Made by a program: the position numbers and the translations under genes | Assembly: GCA_022843045.1 (NCBI GenBank) | Contig: JALHOJ010000029.1 | Coordinates: 1 to 43,344, forward strand | Origin: Phycisphaerales bacterium | Lineage (GTDB): Bacteria; Planctomycetota; Phycisphaerae; Phycisphaerales; UBA1924 | Reading direction: 5' to 3' | Length of the DNA stretch: 43,344 nt | Part shown: piece after piece, positions 27,328-35,785 of the stretch | Layout: each line of letters opens with the position of its first letter | How positions within the stretch are numbered: the first letter of the stretch is position 1 | Notes under the pieces: generated by a model | What the model was told of the DNA's origin: nothing | Databases searched by the model: none | The model's input: the letters and a program-made list of their open reading frames with translations, nothing else

Positions 27328-28602
27328 TCACTCTGGCTCAGCCTCTTCCTCTTCAAGCCAATCAAAGTTGCCGATCAGTTCGTCGTCCTCGCCCGTCGGA
27401 TCGGCCTTGGTGCCCTTCTTGGCGTCTTCGAACGCCGGTTCGCCCACAATGGCCTTGAGGCGGTCCAAGGTCTTGGCTTCGAGTTCATCGCGCGACACTC
27501 TTGAGGCCTTGAAGAGCGAGCCATCCTCGACAATGGGCCCCCCCATCATGGCACGCGCGTTCTTGAGAACCTTCTCCTGCTCCTCGTCGATCCCGCGAGC
27601 CAGATTGCCCCGGATGATCGCCATGTCGCGATGATGAGACTCGCCGAGGATCTTGACCTCGTTGCGTTGCTCGTTGGGCAGGGCCTCGAACCGGTCGCCC
27701 CCTTCAAGGAACGGCCCCATGATCTTGTCCACGCGCCGCTGGCCATACACGAGCGGATAGCTCTTGGCGAGGAACGCCTCCTGCACCTTGGCCCCCTTCT
27801 CCTCGCCCGCAAGGTCCTTGAGTTGCCGCACCGTTCGCCGGTTGACCTCTCGCACCTTGTGCGAGTTCGTGAACAGGTCCTCGATGAACTTGCCCACCTT
27901 CTCCTCAGCGCTCATCGGGTCTTCCATCGCTGCAGACATCGCGCCAGAAATCGATTCCAGCGAGCCACGCCAGCCCTGGATCGCGACGTCCACTTCTTCC
28001 TCGTATCGATCCAGCAACGCCCCCACCTCGCCCGTGCGTTCAATCCCGGCGTCCTTTGCAAGTTCGGTGACGTCCGCCATCGATCCCGCCATCACGCCGA
28101 ATCGAGACGCGTCAAACCGCCGCATCCAGCGCTGGCCCTTCTCCCAGCGAGCATCCTGCTCCGGATTCAGGACCGCGCGAACGTCGTCAAAGAACGCCTT
28201 CTCCGCCTTGAGAAGCCCCTCCTCGGCCTTCTTCTGGAGTTCCCCCATCTTCTTCATCTGTTCCCGCATCTTGGCCTGGGCCTCATCGGGCTTGGACCAG
28301 TCCATGTTCCGCATCGACTCCTGAAACTCCTCCTGCTGGGCCTTGGCCTCCTGCTGAGCCTTCACACGGGCGGAGCGATAGCCCTGGTGCAACTGTTTGA
28401 GGATCTCGCGCTGGTCGGCATCAAGCCCCAGCGAATCACTGAATCCCTCGAGGGCATTGGCCGGGATGATCCGCACGGCAAGGCCAAGCGGACTGCCCTG
28501 GGCCTGAGCGGACCTCGCGCTCGCTAGAACGCACACCACCGCCACCAGTGCGATCCAGCCCCGGAACGAACCAAACGCGGTCGAAAGCAACTTGGTCAGC
28601 AT
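27328..28602 (-). CDS. Exported helical Spy/CpxP-like protein
   Basis: A 424-residue protein with a signal peptide (to about SAQAQ, residue 35) and an almost entirely helical, charged body. The early part (SLGLDADQREILKQLHQGY, then LNPEQDARWEKGQRW) matches the LTXXQ-style pattern of Spy/CpxP periplasmic chaperone-like proteins. Residues about 80-140 are a likely coiled coil rich in Lys, Gln and Glu. The C-terminus is strongly acidic. ATG 28602 has GGAGGG six bases upstream, which fixes the start. No enzyme motif is seen. Function is inferred only as periplasmic binding or stress sensing. Confidence 0.78.
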   Translation of the reverse strand: MLTKLLSTAFGSFRGWIALVAVVCVLASARSAQAQGSPLGLAVRIIPANALEGFSDSLGLDADQREILKQLHQGYRSARVKAQQEAKAQQEEFQESMRNMDWSKPDEAQAKMREQMKKMGELQKKAEEGLLKAEKAFFDDVRAVLNPEQDARWEKGQRWMRRFDASRFGVMAGSMADVTELAKDAGIERTGEVGALLDRYEEEVDVAIQGWRGSLESISGAMSAAMEDPMSAEEKVGKFIEDLFTNSHKVREVNRRTVRQLKDLAGEEKGAKVQEAFLAKSYPLVYGQRRVDKIMGPFLEGGDRFEALPNEQRNEVKILGESHHRDMAIIRGNLARGIDEEQEKVLKNARAMMGGPIVEDGSLFKASRVSRDELEAKTLDRLKAIVGEPAFEDAKKGTKADPTGEDDELIGNFDWLEEEEAEPE

Positions 28603-28717
28603 GAAAAGCCCTCCGACGTCAAATGGTGCCACGATCAGACGAAATCGAACGATCCACGAGTGGTACGCACCCCATACGTGCGCGTTGCGGCAGCGACACG
28701 CAATCGCGTGGGGTCAC

Positions 28718-28737
28718 GTCCCAAGGCTGTTTGGGAC
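28718..28737 (-). terminator. Hairpin after the phosphoesterase gene
   Basis: A GTCCCAA/TTGGGAC stem with a 6-base loop lies 44 bases past the phosphoesterase stop, between that gene and the next leftward gene. No T-run follows, so termination is only possible. Confidence 0.4.
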
Positions 28738-28780
28738 CCCTTGGTGGCCGCTTGCAAGTCATGTCGAATTCCAGCACATT

Positions 28781-30058
28781 TCAGGCCCGGGCAAACACCA
28801 CGCGGATGATCTCCGCCGGGGCCGCCAGCCGCAGCGGGAACCAGTTCCCCGCCCCGTTGCTCACGATGCAGGCGGTGGGCAACCCATTCAACCCTGCTTG
28901 CGTGTACAGCCCTGTCAGGTACTTGTACGAAGCGGAGGCAGGGCCCCAGCCCTCGACGATATTGACCTGCCCGCCGTGGGTGTGGCCGGCGAGCGTGAGG
29001 CGGAAGCCCGCAGCGGCGGCGGGGTCGAAGGCGTGGGGATGGTGGGCGAGCATGATCGGGAACGCGCCGGGCTTGACGAGCTTGGCCACGCGCTCCACCT
29101 GCTCCTCAAACATCGCGTTGCGACGCTGGGCCCAGATGATCCCCGCGAGTTGCAACGTCTGATCGCCCACGGGAATGTCCGCCACGTCGTTCTGCAGCAG
29201 CCGCAGCCCGGCATCGCGCAGGCCCTGTTCGAAGCCCTCGCGTCCCTGGAACAAATCGTGGTTGCCCTCGCAGATGAACGTGCCCAGACGCGATTCGAAG
29301 CGACCGAGCATGCGAGCCGCAGCGGGCAGATCGGCAAGGTTGTAGTCGATCAGATCGCCCGTCACGGCGACGAGATCGGCCTTCATCTGGTTGACCGCGT
29401 CGGCAATCTCATCCAACTTGCGACCGTTGGTGAAGCGTCCCACATGCGTGTCTGAGACGTGCGCGATCGTGAAGCCCTCGAGAGCGCGAGGAAGATCGGG
29501 CAGCTTGACAGTGATGTCGCGCACGCGGAACTCGTTGAGTTCGAGCGACGCTTTGGCAACGCCTGCTCCTTGCAGGAAGACGGGCGCTCCCAACGCCGCA
29601 CCGGTGAGGAGTTGGCGGCGCGAAAGCGCGGGGCCCAGCGTTGCGGACGACTTCGCCGCGGCGGATGCCAGCGCTGCAGATGCCAAGGAGCCTTCCGCCA
29701 CATCCGAGGACTCGGTTGGTGCACTGGTTTGCTGCTTCGGTGTCACGACGCGTGCGACGCGCTCACCGAGCAGCAGGAGAATCGTCATCACCACCGCGAT
29801 CGGCAGCACCACGATGTGCCAGACATAGGTCGTAAGCAGCAAGTCGCGCGGCGCGGTCACGCCCAGTCCGCCCAGCCGCCCGCCGAAGAGCCAGACGAAC
29901 CCAAGCACGTGCAAAGTGATGAACGCCGCGAGCCCGATGCGGAGCACCCGTCGGGTGCGCGGTGCCAGATCAAGCCTGCGCAATCTCGCATCGGCCCACA
30001 GCCACCACACGATGGACGCGAGCGGAAACGCGGAGACAATCAGAAGAAACACGGCCAT
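28781..30058 (-). CDS. Membrane metallophosphoesterase (YkuE/YaeI-like) with internal Tat-like motif
   Basis: A 425-residue calcineurin-like phosphoesterase. Motifs in order: HVSDTHVG, GDLIDY, GNHD, AHHP and GHTHGGQ, a complete two-metal site. Residues 1-100 form about three membrane segments. After a 45-residue Ala/Ser-rich linker comes LSRRQLLTGAALGA with Arg147-Arg148 and a following hydrophobic stretch ending AKA. That looks like a twin-arginine signal peptide in the middle of the protein. Relatives such as B. subtilis YkuE are Tat-exported, so the catalytic domain is probably outside the cytoplasmic membrane. Some YaeI/YkuE relatives act on lipid A intermediates or cell-wall phosphates; the substrate here is not known. 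Confidence 0.88.
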   Translation of the reverse strand: MAVFLLIVSAFPLASIVWWLWADARLRRLDLAPRTRRVLRIGLAAFITLHVLGFVWLFGGRLGGLGVTAPRDLLLTTYVWHIVVLPIAVVMTILLLLGERVARVVTPKQQTSAPTESSDVAEGSLASAALASAAAKSSATLGPALSRRQLLTGAALGAPVFLQGAGVAKASLELNEFRVRDITVKLPDLPRALEGFTIAHVSDTHVGRFTNGRKLDEIADAVNQMKADLVAVTGDLIDYNLADLPAAARMLGRFESRLGTFICEGNHDLFQGREGFEQGLRDAGLRLLQNDVADIPVGDQTLQLAGIIWAQRRNAMFEEQVERVAKLVKPGAFPIMLAHHPHAFDPAAAAGFRLTLAGHTHGGQVNIVEGWGPASASYKYLTGLYTQAGLNGLPTACIVSNGAGNWFPLRLAAPAEIIRVVFARA

Positions 30059-30182
30059 GCGAAGAGAGTGCGAACAGGACGCGAATTCGGATGCAATTCA
30101 GACGCGCGAGCGACGCAGAAAGCCACAGACGAAAGCCGGTTACGCCGCTGCTCGCCAGCGAGTTCGGCCTCGTCCCTCGCCT

Positions 30183-30701
30183 TCAGATCTTCACGAAGCA
30201 GCCCTTGCTGCGATCCTTGACCACGCCCGGAAACATCAGCGCCCGCCCATGGGCAACGCAATACACGCCGGGAGACAGCACGCCCGAGGCGAACAACGCC
30301 TCAGTCAGGTTCTGCAACGCATCACTCGCCCGCATCTCAAACGGTCGCATCGCGCCCGTCAGGATAATCGGCGCGGCGAGCACATTGGGCGGATTCGCAA
30401 ACCGCTTGAAAAGATGTTCGCCAGTCAGGTGCAGTGTGTCCGTGCCATGCAACACGATGACGCCGTTGGGCGTGGAGCGAAGACCGACCTCGACGGCCTC
30501 GGCGATGGTCGTGCGATCCTCGTCGGTCATCAGCAGGCTGTCCTTGCTCATCAACTCGATGACGTTCGCCCGCGTGTCGGACAGTCTCAGTCGCCGGAGC
30601 ATCCGATCCAGAATGCTGCGACGATTCTCGAGCGAGCCCGTCGCCTCGTCATAGGTCTTCTCGATGGTGCCGCCGGTGGTGATGATGGAGATGTGTCGCA
30701 T
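30183..30701 (-). CDS. Short asparaginase-family protein
   Basis: A 172-residue protein equal to the N-terminal half of type I/II L-asparaginases. It keeps TTGGTIEK (Thr12), HGTDTL (Thr87, Asp88) and ILTGAMRP, which hold most catalytic groups. It ends where the C-terminal domain (about 150 more residues) would begin. The sequence is intact, with no frameshift or remnant downstream, so this is a stand-alone small family rather than a truncation. Whether it hydrolyses asparagine is uncertain. It lies 125 bases upstream of the phosphoesterase gene and 86 bases after aroA on the same strand. Confidence 0.82.
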   Translation of the reverse strand: MRHISIITTGGTIEKTYDEATGSLENRRSILDRMLRRLRLSDTRANVIELMSKDSLLMTDEDRTTIAEAVEVGLRSTPNGVIVLHGTDTLHLTGEHLFKRFANPPNVLAAPIILTGAMRPFEMRASDALQNLTEALFASGVLSPGVYCVAHGRALMFPGVVKDRSKGCFVKI

Positions 30702-30786
30702 GGCGCCTCACGAAACGCGACCGTCAGGAAGCATCGACGGCGAGCGTGTGCTCAACCGCGAACCGTACGCAATCGGCCAACGGACC

Positions 30787-32247
30787 TTAGTACAGCGTCG
30801 TCCAATCCCCCCAAAACCCCGCGTAGGTCTTCCCCACGCACGCCGGGTCTTGAATCACCACGTTCGGCCGCCTCAGCCCCACCAGCGCCAGCGACATCGC
30901 CATGCGATGATCGTCGTACGTCGCGAACTGCACCGGCGCAACGCCCGCATCGCACGCCACGCCCCCTTCCGGCGGCGTGATCGTGATGCTCCCTGGATCG
31001 CCCCCCACATTCGTCTCAATCCGTACGCCGATCTTCGCAAGTTCCGCCTGCATCGCCGCGATGCGATCGGTCTCCTTGACTCGCAACGTGCGAAGGCCTC
31101 TCAAGATCGAGGTTGCGCCGCTCGCACCGCCTCCAGCCCCGCCCCCGGGCACGCTCGAAAAAGCCGCAACGCTCGCCAGCGTCATCGCCGCGTCCGGCAT
31201 GTCGCTCATGTCGGCCAAAATCGGCGACAGCCGCCCGTCCCAGCTCGCCCCGCCCACAAGAATCGCATCGTCTTCCATCAGCACCGGCACACCCATCCGC
31301 GCGAGCGTCTGCGCGAACATCGCATCGCCTTGCAACGACCGCGCCGAGAGCCCCTCCAGCCGCACCGTCAGGCCAGGCAGCAACGCGGCAGCGCCCGCAA
31401 AGTACGTCGCGCTGCTCGCATCGGGCTCAATCGCAAGATCAAATCCGTCGGGCAGAGCGCCTCGCCCACCCTCACCAGCCGACACGCGAATCAGGCTCAG
31501 ATCCTCGCTGGTCTGTACCGACGCCCCCAGCCGCGCGAGCAAACCCAGCGTCATCCGCACATACGACGCGCTCGTCACCTCCCCGGTCAGACGCAGCGTG
31601 ACGCCCCGCCCTTCCGCGACGAATGGCCCCATCAACAGCAACGCGCTGATGAACTGCCCCGACTGCGTCGTGCCAAACTGCGCGGAATGCCCCGCGCCTT
31701 GCGCACTGGCGGCGGGGGGCGGCGTCAACCGCACAGGCGGGCAACTCGCACTGCCCAGAAACTCCACGCCGCAGCCCAGCATCGCCAGCACGTCCGTCAG
31801 CTCACGAATCGGCCGCTCGCGCATCCGCGCGTTGCCGTCAATCGTGATCGGCGCTGGGCTCGCCAGCACGCTCGCCGCCAGAAATCGCGTCGCCGTGCCC
31901 GCGTTGTTGAGGTTGAGCGTCACGCCCTCGCTGGGCACACGCCATCGCCCGCCCACGCCCCGCACGCGGACCACGCGGGCCGCCTCATCAACATCAATGC
32001 CCGCCCCAAGCTGCCGCAGCGCCTCGATCATCCGCCGAGCGTCATCCGCGTCGATGAGCGCATCGCGCAGCACCGACTCGCCCTCCGCCAACGCCGCGAG
32101 CAGCAGCGCGCGGTTCGTCAAACTCTTGGAACCCGGCACGCGAATCGAAAGTGTCCGACCGTTGGGCACTGGCGGATCAGGCAACCGCAGTTCGCCGCCG
32201 CCACCGCTCGCTTGCACACCGCCAGGTTTGCCCGCGCCCGCGCTCAC
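30787..32247 (-). CDS. aroA: 5-enolpyruvylshikimate-3-phosphate synthase
   Basis: This cytoplasmic enzyme joins shikimate 3-phosphate and phosphoenolpyruvate, the sixth step of the shikimate pathway. PGSKSLTNRALLLAA (Lys41), NAGTATRFL and the RVKETDRIAAM signature are all present. It has 486 residues against about 430 in most bacteria; the excess is a Gly-rich N-terminus and Gly/Ala-rich inserts. The GTG start at 32247 overlaps the stop of the GroES-like gene in a GTGA arrangement, so translation is coupled. The whole aromatic pathway is not otherwise represented here. Glyphosate sensitivity class cannot be judged safely from this reading. Confidence 0.95.
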   Translation of the reverse strand: MSAGAGKPGGVQASGGGGELRLPDPPVPNGRTLSIRVPGSKSLTNRALLLAALAEGESVLRDALIDADDARRMIEALRQLGAGIDVDEAARVVRVRGVGGRWRVPSEGVTLNLNNAGTATRFLAASVLASPAPITIDGNARMRERPIRELTDVLAMLGCGVEFLGSASCPPVRLTPPPAASAQGAGHSAQFGTTQSGQFISALLLMGPFVAEGRGVTLRLTGEVTSASYVRMTLGLLARLGASVQTSEDLSLIRVSAGEGGRGALPDGFDLAIEPDASSATYFAGAAALLPGLTVRLEGLSARSLQGDAMFAQTLARMGVPVLMEDDAILVGGASWDGRLSPILADMSDMPDAAMTLASVAAFSSVPGGGAGGGASGATSILRGLRTLRVKETDRIAAMQAELAKIGVRIETNVGGDPGSITITPPEGGVACDAGVAPVQFATYDDHRMAMSLALVGLRRPNVVIQDPACVGKTYAGFWGDWTTLY

Positions 32248-32642
32248 GCCTCACCGCTCTCACGCCGAAACACCGCAACCACATCCTCGACCGGCACCAC
32301 AAACAGCCGGTTGTCCCCCTCAAAGTCCACCGGCACCGCGTGCTTGGGATGAAACAGCACACGGTCATACCGCTCCAGCGGATAGTTGCTGTCCTTTTCG
32401 ATCTCCGTGGAGATCGCCAGCACACGCCCGGTCAGCGTCGGAATCTCGATCTTGTCGGGCAGGTGGATGCCGGCCTTCGTCTGCTTCTTGTCATCGTCCT
32501 TGCGGATCAGGACGCGCTTGCCCAGCGGGTCGATCACTTCGAGGCCGCGCCCCGTCTTCTTCGACCCGGCGTCGGGCTTGTCGGCATTTCTGTCCGGGTT
32601 CTTGTCGGGATTCTTGTCGGGGGTTTTGTCGGACTTGCTCAT
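32244..32642 (-). CDS. groES: GroES-like co-chaperonin with repeat extension
   Basis: A Cpn10-fold protein of 132 residues: IDPLGKRVLIRKDD, a mobile-loop equivalent (KKQTKAGIHLPD), GRVLAIS, RYDRVLF and a final VEDVVAVF. It would cap a GroEL chaperonin ring. Residues 1-30 are an added hydrophilic tail with imperfect repeats of PDKN. No groEL is adjacent, unlike the usual groESL operon. It directly precedes aroA with a four-base overlap. It could be a secondary co-chaperonin with a specialised partner. The family call is fairly firm; function beyond that is inference. Confidence 0.85.
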   Translation of the reverse strand: MSKSDKTPDKNPDKNPDRNADKPDAGSKKTGRGLEVIDPLGKRVLIRKDDDKKQTKAGIHLPDKIEIPTLTGRVLAISTEIEKDSNYPLERYDRVLFHPKHAVPVDFEGDNRLFVVPVEDVVAVFRRESGEA

Positions 32643-32707
32643 CGTTGCACCATCGTAGGTGCCGCCCGCGAGGACGCCCGGACCAGCACCATCGCTAACC
32701 TCCCGAC

Positions 32708-33763
32708 ATGGCCATCATCGATCTGCGTTCCGACACCGTCACCAAGCCCACGCCCGCCATGCGAGAGGCCATCGCGCGGGCCATCGTGGGCGATGACGTA
32801 CTAGGCGATGATCCCACCGTGAAGGAACTCGAGGACCGCTTCGCCGCGCTCGCGGGCAAGCAAGCCGCCTGCTTTGTCCCCAGCGGCACGATGGCCAATC
32901 AAGTCGCCATCCGGGCCCACACCGAGCCGGGCGACGAGATCATCGCGCACGAAGGCAGCCACATCATCAACTACGAAGGCGGCGGGCCCGCCGCGCTTTC
33001 GGGGTGCATGGTGCGTGCCCTGCAAGGCCCGCGCGGCACGTTCACCGCGCTCCAAGTCCGCGACGCCATCCGCCCCGACAACCCACACTTTGCGCGAAGC
33101 CGCCTGCTCGTCGTCGAGAACACGCACAATCGTGGCGGTGGCAGCGTGTGGGCGATTGAAGACGTCCGCAGCGTCACATCGGCGGCTCGCGAGGCGGGAC
33201 TGCGTACGCATCTGGACGGGGCCCGCCTGTGGAACGCCTGCGCCTTCAGCGGCCTCTCCATCCGCGACTACGCCGAGCACTTTGACACGATTGCCTGCTG
33301 TTTCAGCAAGGGACTAGGCGCCCCCGTTGGTTCCATCACCGCTGGCGACGCCGCCGCAATCCATCGCGTCCGCAGATATCGCAAGCTCTTCGGCGGGGCC
33401 ATGCGACAATCCGGCCTGCTCGCCGCCGCGTGCCTCTTTGCGATGGAACACCACATCGAACGCCTCAAGGACGACCATGCCAACGCGCAGCGCTTCGCCA
33501 GGGCGCTGGGCGGGATTCCCGGCTTGTCCATCGCCGACACCGGCGGCGGCCCGCGTGTCGAAACCAACCTCGTGCTCTTTGACCTCGCCCCAGCCCTCCG
33601 CTGCGACGCCGCGGCCTTCTGCAAGGCCCTGCACGAGCGAGGCGTCTGGATGCTGCCCACCGCTGCCCGACGCGTGCGAGCCGTCACCAACCTCGAAGTC
33701 GACACGTCAATGATCGACCGGGCAACCGCAATCATGGCCGAAGTCGTGCGTTCCCACTCTTGA
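32708..33763 (+). CDS. ltaE: Low-specificity threonine aldolase
   Basis: A PLP enzyme (fold type I) that cleaves threonine or allo-threonine to glycine and acetaldehyde in the cytoplasm. The 351-residue protein starts [12 protein letters not shown], the family hallmark. It has [17 protein letters not shown] (Asp170 for the PLP ring) and [12 protein letters not shown] with the PLP lysine Lys201. It is divergent from the groES-aroA pair with 65 bases between starts, so the promoters overlap. It links loosely to gcvH through glycine metabolism. Confidence 0.95.
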   Translation: MAIIDLRSDTVTKPTPAMREAIARAIVGDDVLGDDPTVKELEDRFAALAGKQAACFVPSGTMANQVAIRAHTEPGDEIIAHEGSHIINYEGGGPAALSGCMVRALQGPRGTFTALQVRDAIRPDNPHFARSRLLVVENTHNRGGGSVWAIEDVRSVTSAAREAGLRTHLDGARLWNACAFSGLSIRDYAEHFDTIACCFSKGLGAPVGSITAGDAAAIHRVRRYRKLFGGAMRQSGLLAAACLFAMEHHIERLKDDHANAQRFARALGGIPGLSIADTGGGPRVETNLVLFDLAPALRCDAAAFCKALHERGVWMLPTAARRVRAVTNLEVDTSMIDRATAIMAEVVRSHS

Positions 33764-33784
33764 TTCGGGCCAAGCCCGAAGTGG

Positions 33785-33828
33785 CACGGGCGTCCCGCCC
33801 GTGAGTCGCAGCGGCTTCTAGCCCCTGC
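33785..33828 (-). repeat. Double-hairpin intergenic repeat, second copy
   Basis: CACGGGCG-tcc-CGCCCGTG (33785-33803) is the reverse complement of the second hairpin at 6642-6660, including the adjoining AGTC. The companion hairpin (33808-33828, GCAG.GGC/GCC.CTGC) is imperfect. It lies just after the threonine aldolase stop. Confidence 0.8.
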
Positions 33829-33865
33829 CGAGTTTCCAACCGCCTCCACACCCCTATCCTCGCGC

Positions 33866-34570
33866 ATGCGAACGGTGCGTGGTGCAACCATGAACATGAC
33901 GACAATCGCGGCGGTGGCGTGCGTGTGCGGTTCGTTCAGCGCTGCCCACGCCAGCGAAGCACGACTGGACTTCTCGCCGCCTGAAACCGCAGCCACAGCG
34001 AACACCGACCCGGCATCGCTTGAGAACGCGCCCGGCCTTGATGTCGGCGACGCGCTGGTGCGGTCTCGGGCTTCCAAGTGGGGCCAAGCCGACACCGCCT
34101 GGCTCACGCTCGGCGCCGGCACCTCCACCGACTGGGACGAACTCAGCGACATCAATGTCACCGCCGCGTATTCGTACTTCGTGGATCGTGACGTTGAGTT
34201 CATGCTCGAACTCGCGATCCGCGAGTTTGACATGCCAGGCGAGGACCAGATCGGCATCAACCCCATGCTGGTCTTCCGCCGCCACTTCGCGCTCGACGAC
34301 GCCCGCGACTGGTCCTGGTACATCGACATAGGCATCGGCGTGATGCTCTCCGCCGACGACATCCCGCAGGACGGCACCAGTTTCAACTTCACGCCCCGCG
34401 CCGGCACGGGCCTCACGTATCAAGTCAGCGACGACTGGCGACTCATCGCAGGTTTCCGCTGGTCCCACATCTCCAACGCCCGCATCTTTGGCGATGACGA
34501 CAACCCCTCCAGCGACGGCGTGATGTTCAGCATCGGCCTCTCGACCTCGTGGGACCGGCTCTTCAACTGA
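33866..34570 (+). CDS. PagL/acyloxyacyl hydrolase-like outer-membrane protein
   Basis: A 234-residue exported protein (signal peptide to about SAAHAS, residue 30) with an even spacing of beta strands typical of an 8-strand outer-membrane barrel. Near the C-terminus, FNFTPRAGTGLTY and WSHISNA match the PagL lipid A 3-O-deacylase/acyloxyacyl hydrolase family. His201 and Ser203 fit the catalytic pair. The third residue, Glu in PagL, seems to be Asp217 here, in a spacing two residues longer. It is followed after 16 bases by an LpxL-type acyltransferase, supporting a lipid A remodelling role. Activity is inferred. Confidence 0.72.
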   Translation: MRTVRGATMNMTTIAAVACVCGSFSAAHASEARLDFSPPETAATANTDPASLENAPGLDVGDALVRSRASKWGQADTAWLTLGAGTSTDWDELSDINVTAAYSYFVDRDVEFMLELAIREFDMPGEDQIGINPMLVFRRHFALDDARDWSWYIDIGIGVMLSADDIPQDGTSFNFTPRAGTGLTYQVSDDWRLIAGFRWSHISNARIFGDDDNPSSDGVMFSIGLSTSWDRLFN

Positions 34571-34586
34571 TCACGCAACCCTTTCG

Positions 34587-35720
34587 ATGAGTACCCGCAA
34601 GCCCAAGTTCCATCCCTTGATCGACGCGCCGCTCTCAACCATCGCGCGCCTTGGGATGCTGCCCGTCGGCGCCATGGGCTACGAACGCGCCATGCGCGCG
34701 GCCGACGCGCTCAACAGCCTCTACATCAAGCTCGACCGAAAGCACTACAAGCGCGCCCTCGACAATCTGCGCGATGCGTACCCGCAGTGGAGCCAGGACC
34801 AACTGCACGCCTGCGCTGTCGGTTGCCACCGACACCTGCTGCAACTGGGGGTCGAGTTCGTCTACACGCCCCGCCTGCTGACCGCCGACGCCGTGCACAA
34901 GCACCTGATCTTCACCGACCTGCGTAAGCCCCTCGCGAGCCTGCTCGCAAATCGCCCCACGATCCTGATTTCAGGCCACATCGGCAACTGGGAGCTGGTG
35001 GGGTACGCCGTCTCCATGCTGGGCTTTGAAATGTGCGCGGTCTACCGCCCCCTCGACCTTCGCGGCATGGACGCGTGGATCAAGCAAAGCCGTGAGTCCA
35101 AGGGTCTGCGCCTCATGTCCAAATTCGGCGCGGCAAGGGGCATGCCCACAGCGATGGAGGCCGGCTTTCCCGTCGGCCTCGTCGCCGATCAATCAGGCGG
35201 CGACCGGGGCGTCTTCACGCCCTTTTTCGGACGACTCACCAGCACATACAAAATGATCGGCCTGCTCGCAATGCGTTTCGGCGCGACCATCGCATGCGGC
35301 GTGGCTCGCCGGCTCGAATCGGGCGACCCATCGCCAACCGGCCCGTGGGAGCAGACCCTCGCCGGGCATCGAGAGATCGCGCGTCTGCAAGACCCGCGAA
35401 ACGAACTGCGGTACGCCGTGGAAGTCACCGACACCTTCGGACCCGAAGATTGGAACAGTCAGCCCGATCCGCTGTACTACATCACCGCGCGATACCGTCG
35501 CGCGATGGAAATGATGGTGCGGCGCGCGCCAAATCAGTACTTCTGGATGCACCGCATCTGGCGCAGTCGCCCCGCGCACGAACGCCTGGGCAAGCCCTTC
35601 CCAAATGCCCTCCGCGAGAAGATGTCGCAACTGCCCTGGATGACCGACGCCGACGTCGCGGCGGTGGTGGACCGAAGCGAACGTGATGCCCGCGATCTGG
35701 ATCGCCTGCAACGAGCCTGA
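34587..35720 (+). CDS. LpxL/HtrB-type lipid A acyltransferase
   Basis: A 377-residue member of the lysophospholipid/lipid A late acyltransferase family, acting at the inner membrane to add a secondary acyl chain. The catalytic HX4E motif reads HIGNWE (His131, Glu136). VYRPLD, VADQSGG.RGVFTPFFGR and the later QYFWMHRIWRSRP all fit LpxL/LpxM relatives. The N-terminal hydrophobic anchor is weak. Which chain it transfers cannot be told. It is co-directional with and 16 bases after the PagL-like gene, so probably one transcript. Confidence 0.88.
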   Translation: MSTRKPKFHPLIDAPLSTIARLGMLPVGAMGYERAMRAADALNSLYIKLDRKHYKRALDNLRDAYPQWSQDQLHACAVGCHRHLLQLGVEFVYTPRLLTADAVHKHLIFTDLRKPLASLLANRPTILISGHIGNWELVGYAVSMLGFEMCAVYRPLDLRGMDAWIKQSRESKGLRLMSKFGAARGMPTAMEAGFPVGLVADQSGGDRGVFTPFFGRLTSTYKMIGLLAMRFGATIACGVARRLESGDPSPTGPWEQTLAGHREIARLQDPRNELRYAVEVTDTFGPEDWNSQPDPLYYITARYRRAMEMMVRRAPNQYFWMHRIWRSRPAHERLGKPFPNALREKMSQLPWMTDADVAAVVDRSERDARDLDRLQRA

Positions 35721-35785
35721 ACACCCCGGAGCGCAAGCGACGGGCCCGCTCGATGCACACCGCACGAAAGCTCTTGAATCCCCCA

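Noticed and set aside
30183..30701. Asparaginase pseudogene
   Set aside because: The frame is clean, motifs are intact, and no C-terminal remnant follows, so it is treated as a real short family member.
30664..32698. Two overlapping 560-570-codon plus-strand frames
   Set aside because: Both are antisense to aroA and groES-like genes with firm motifs; composition is Arg/Ser/Pro-rich shadow sequence.
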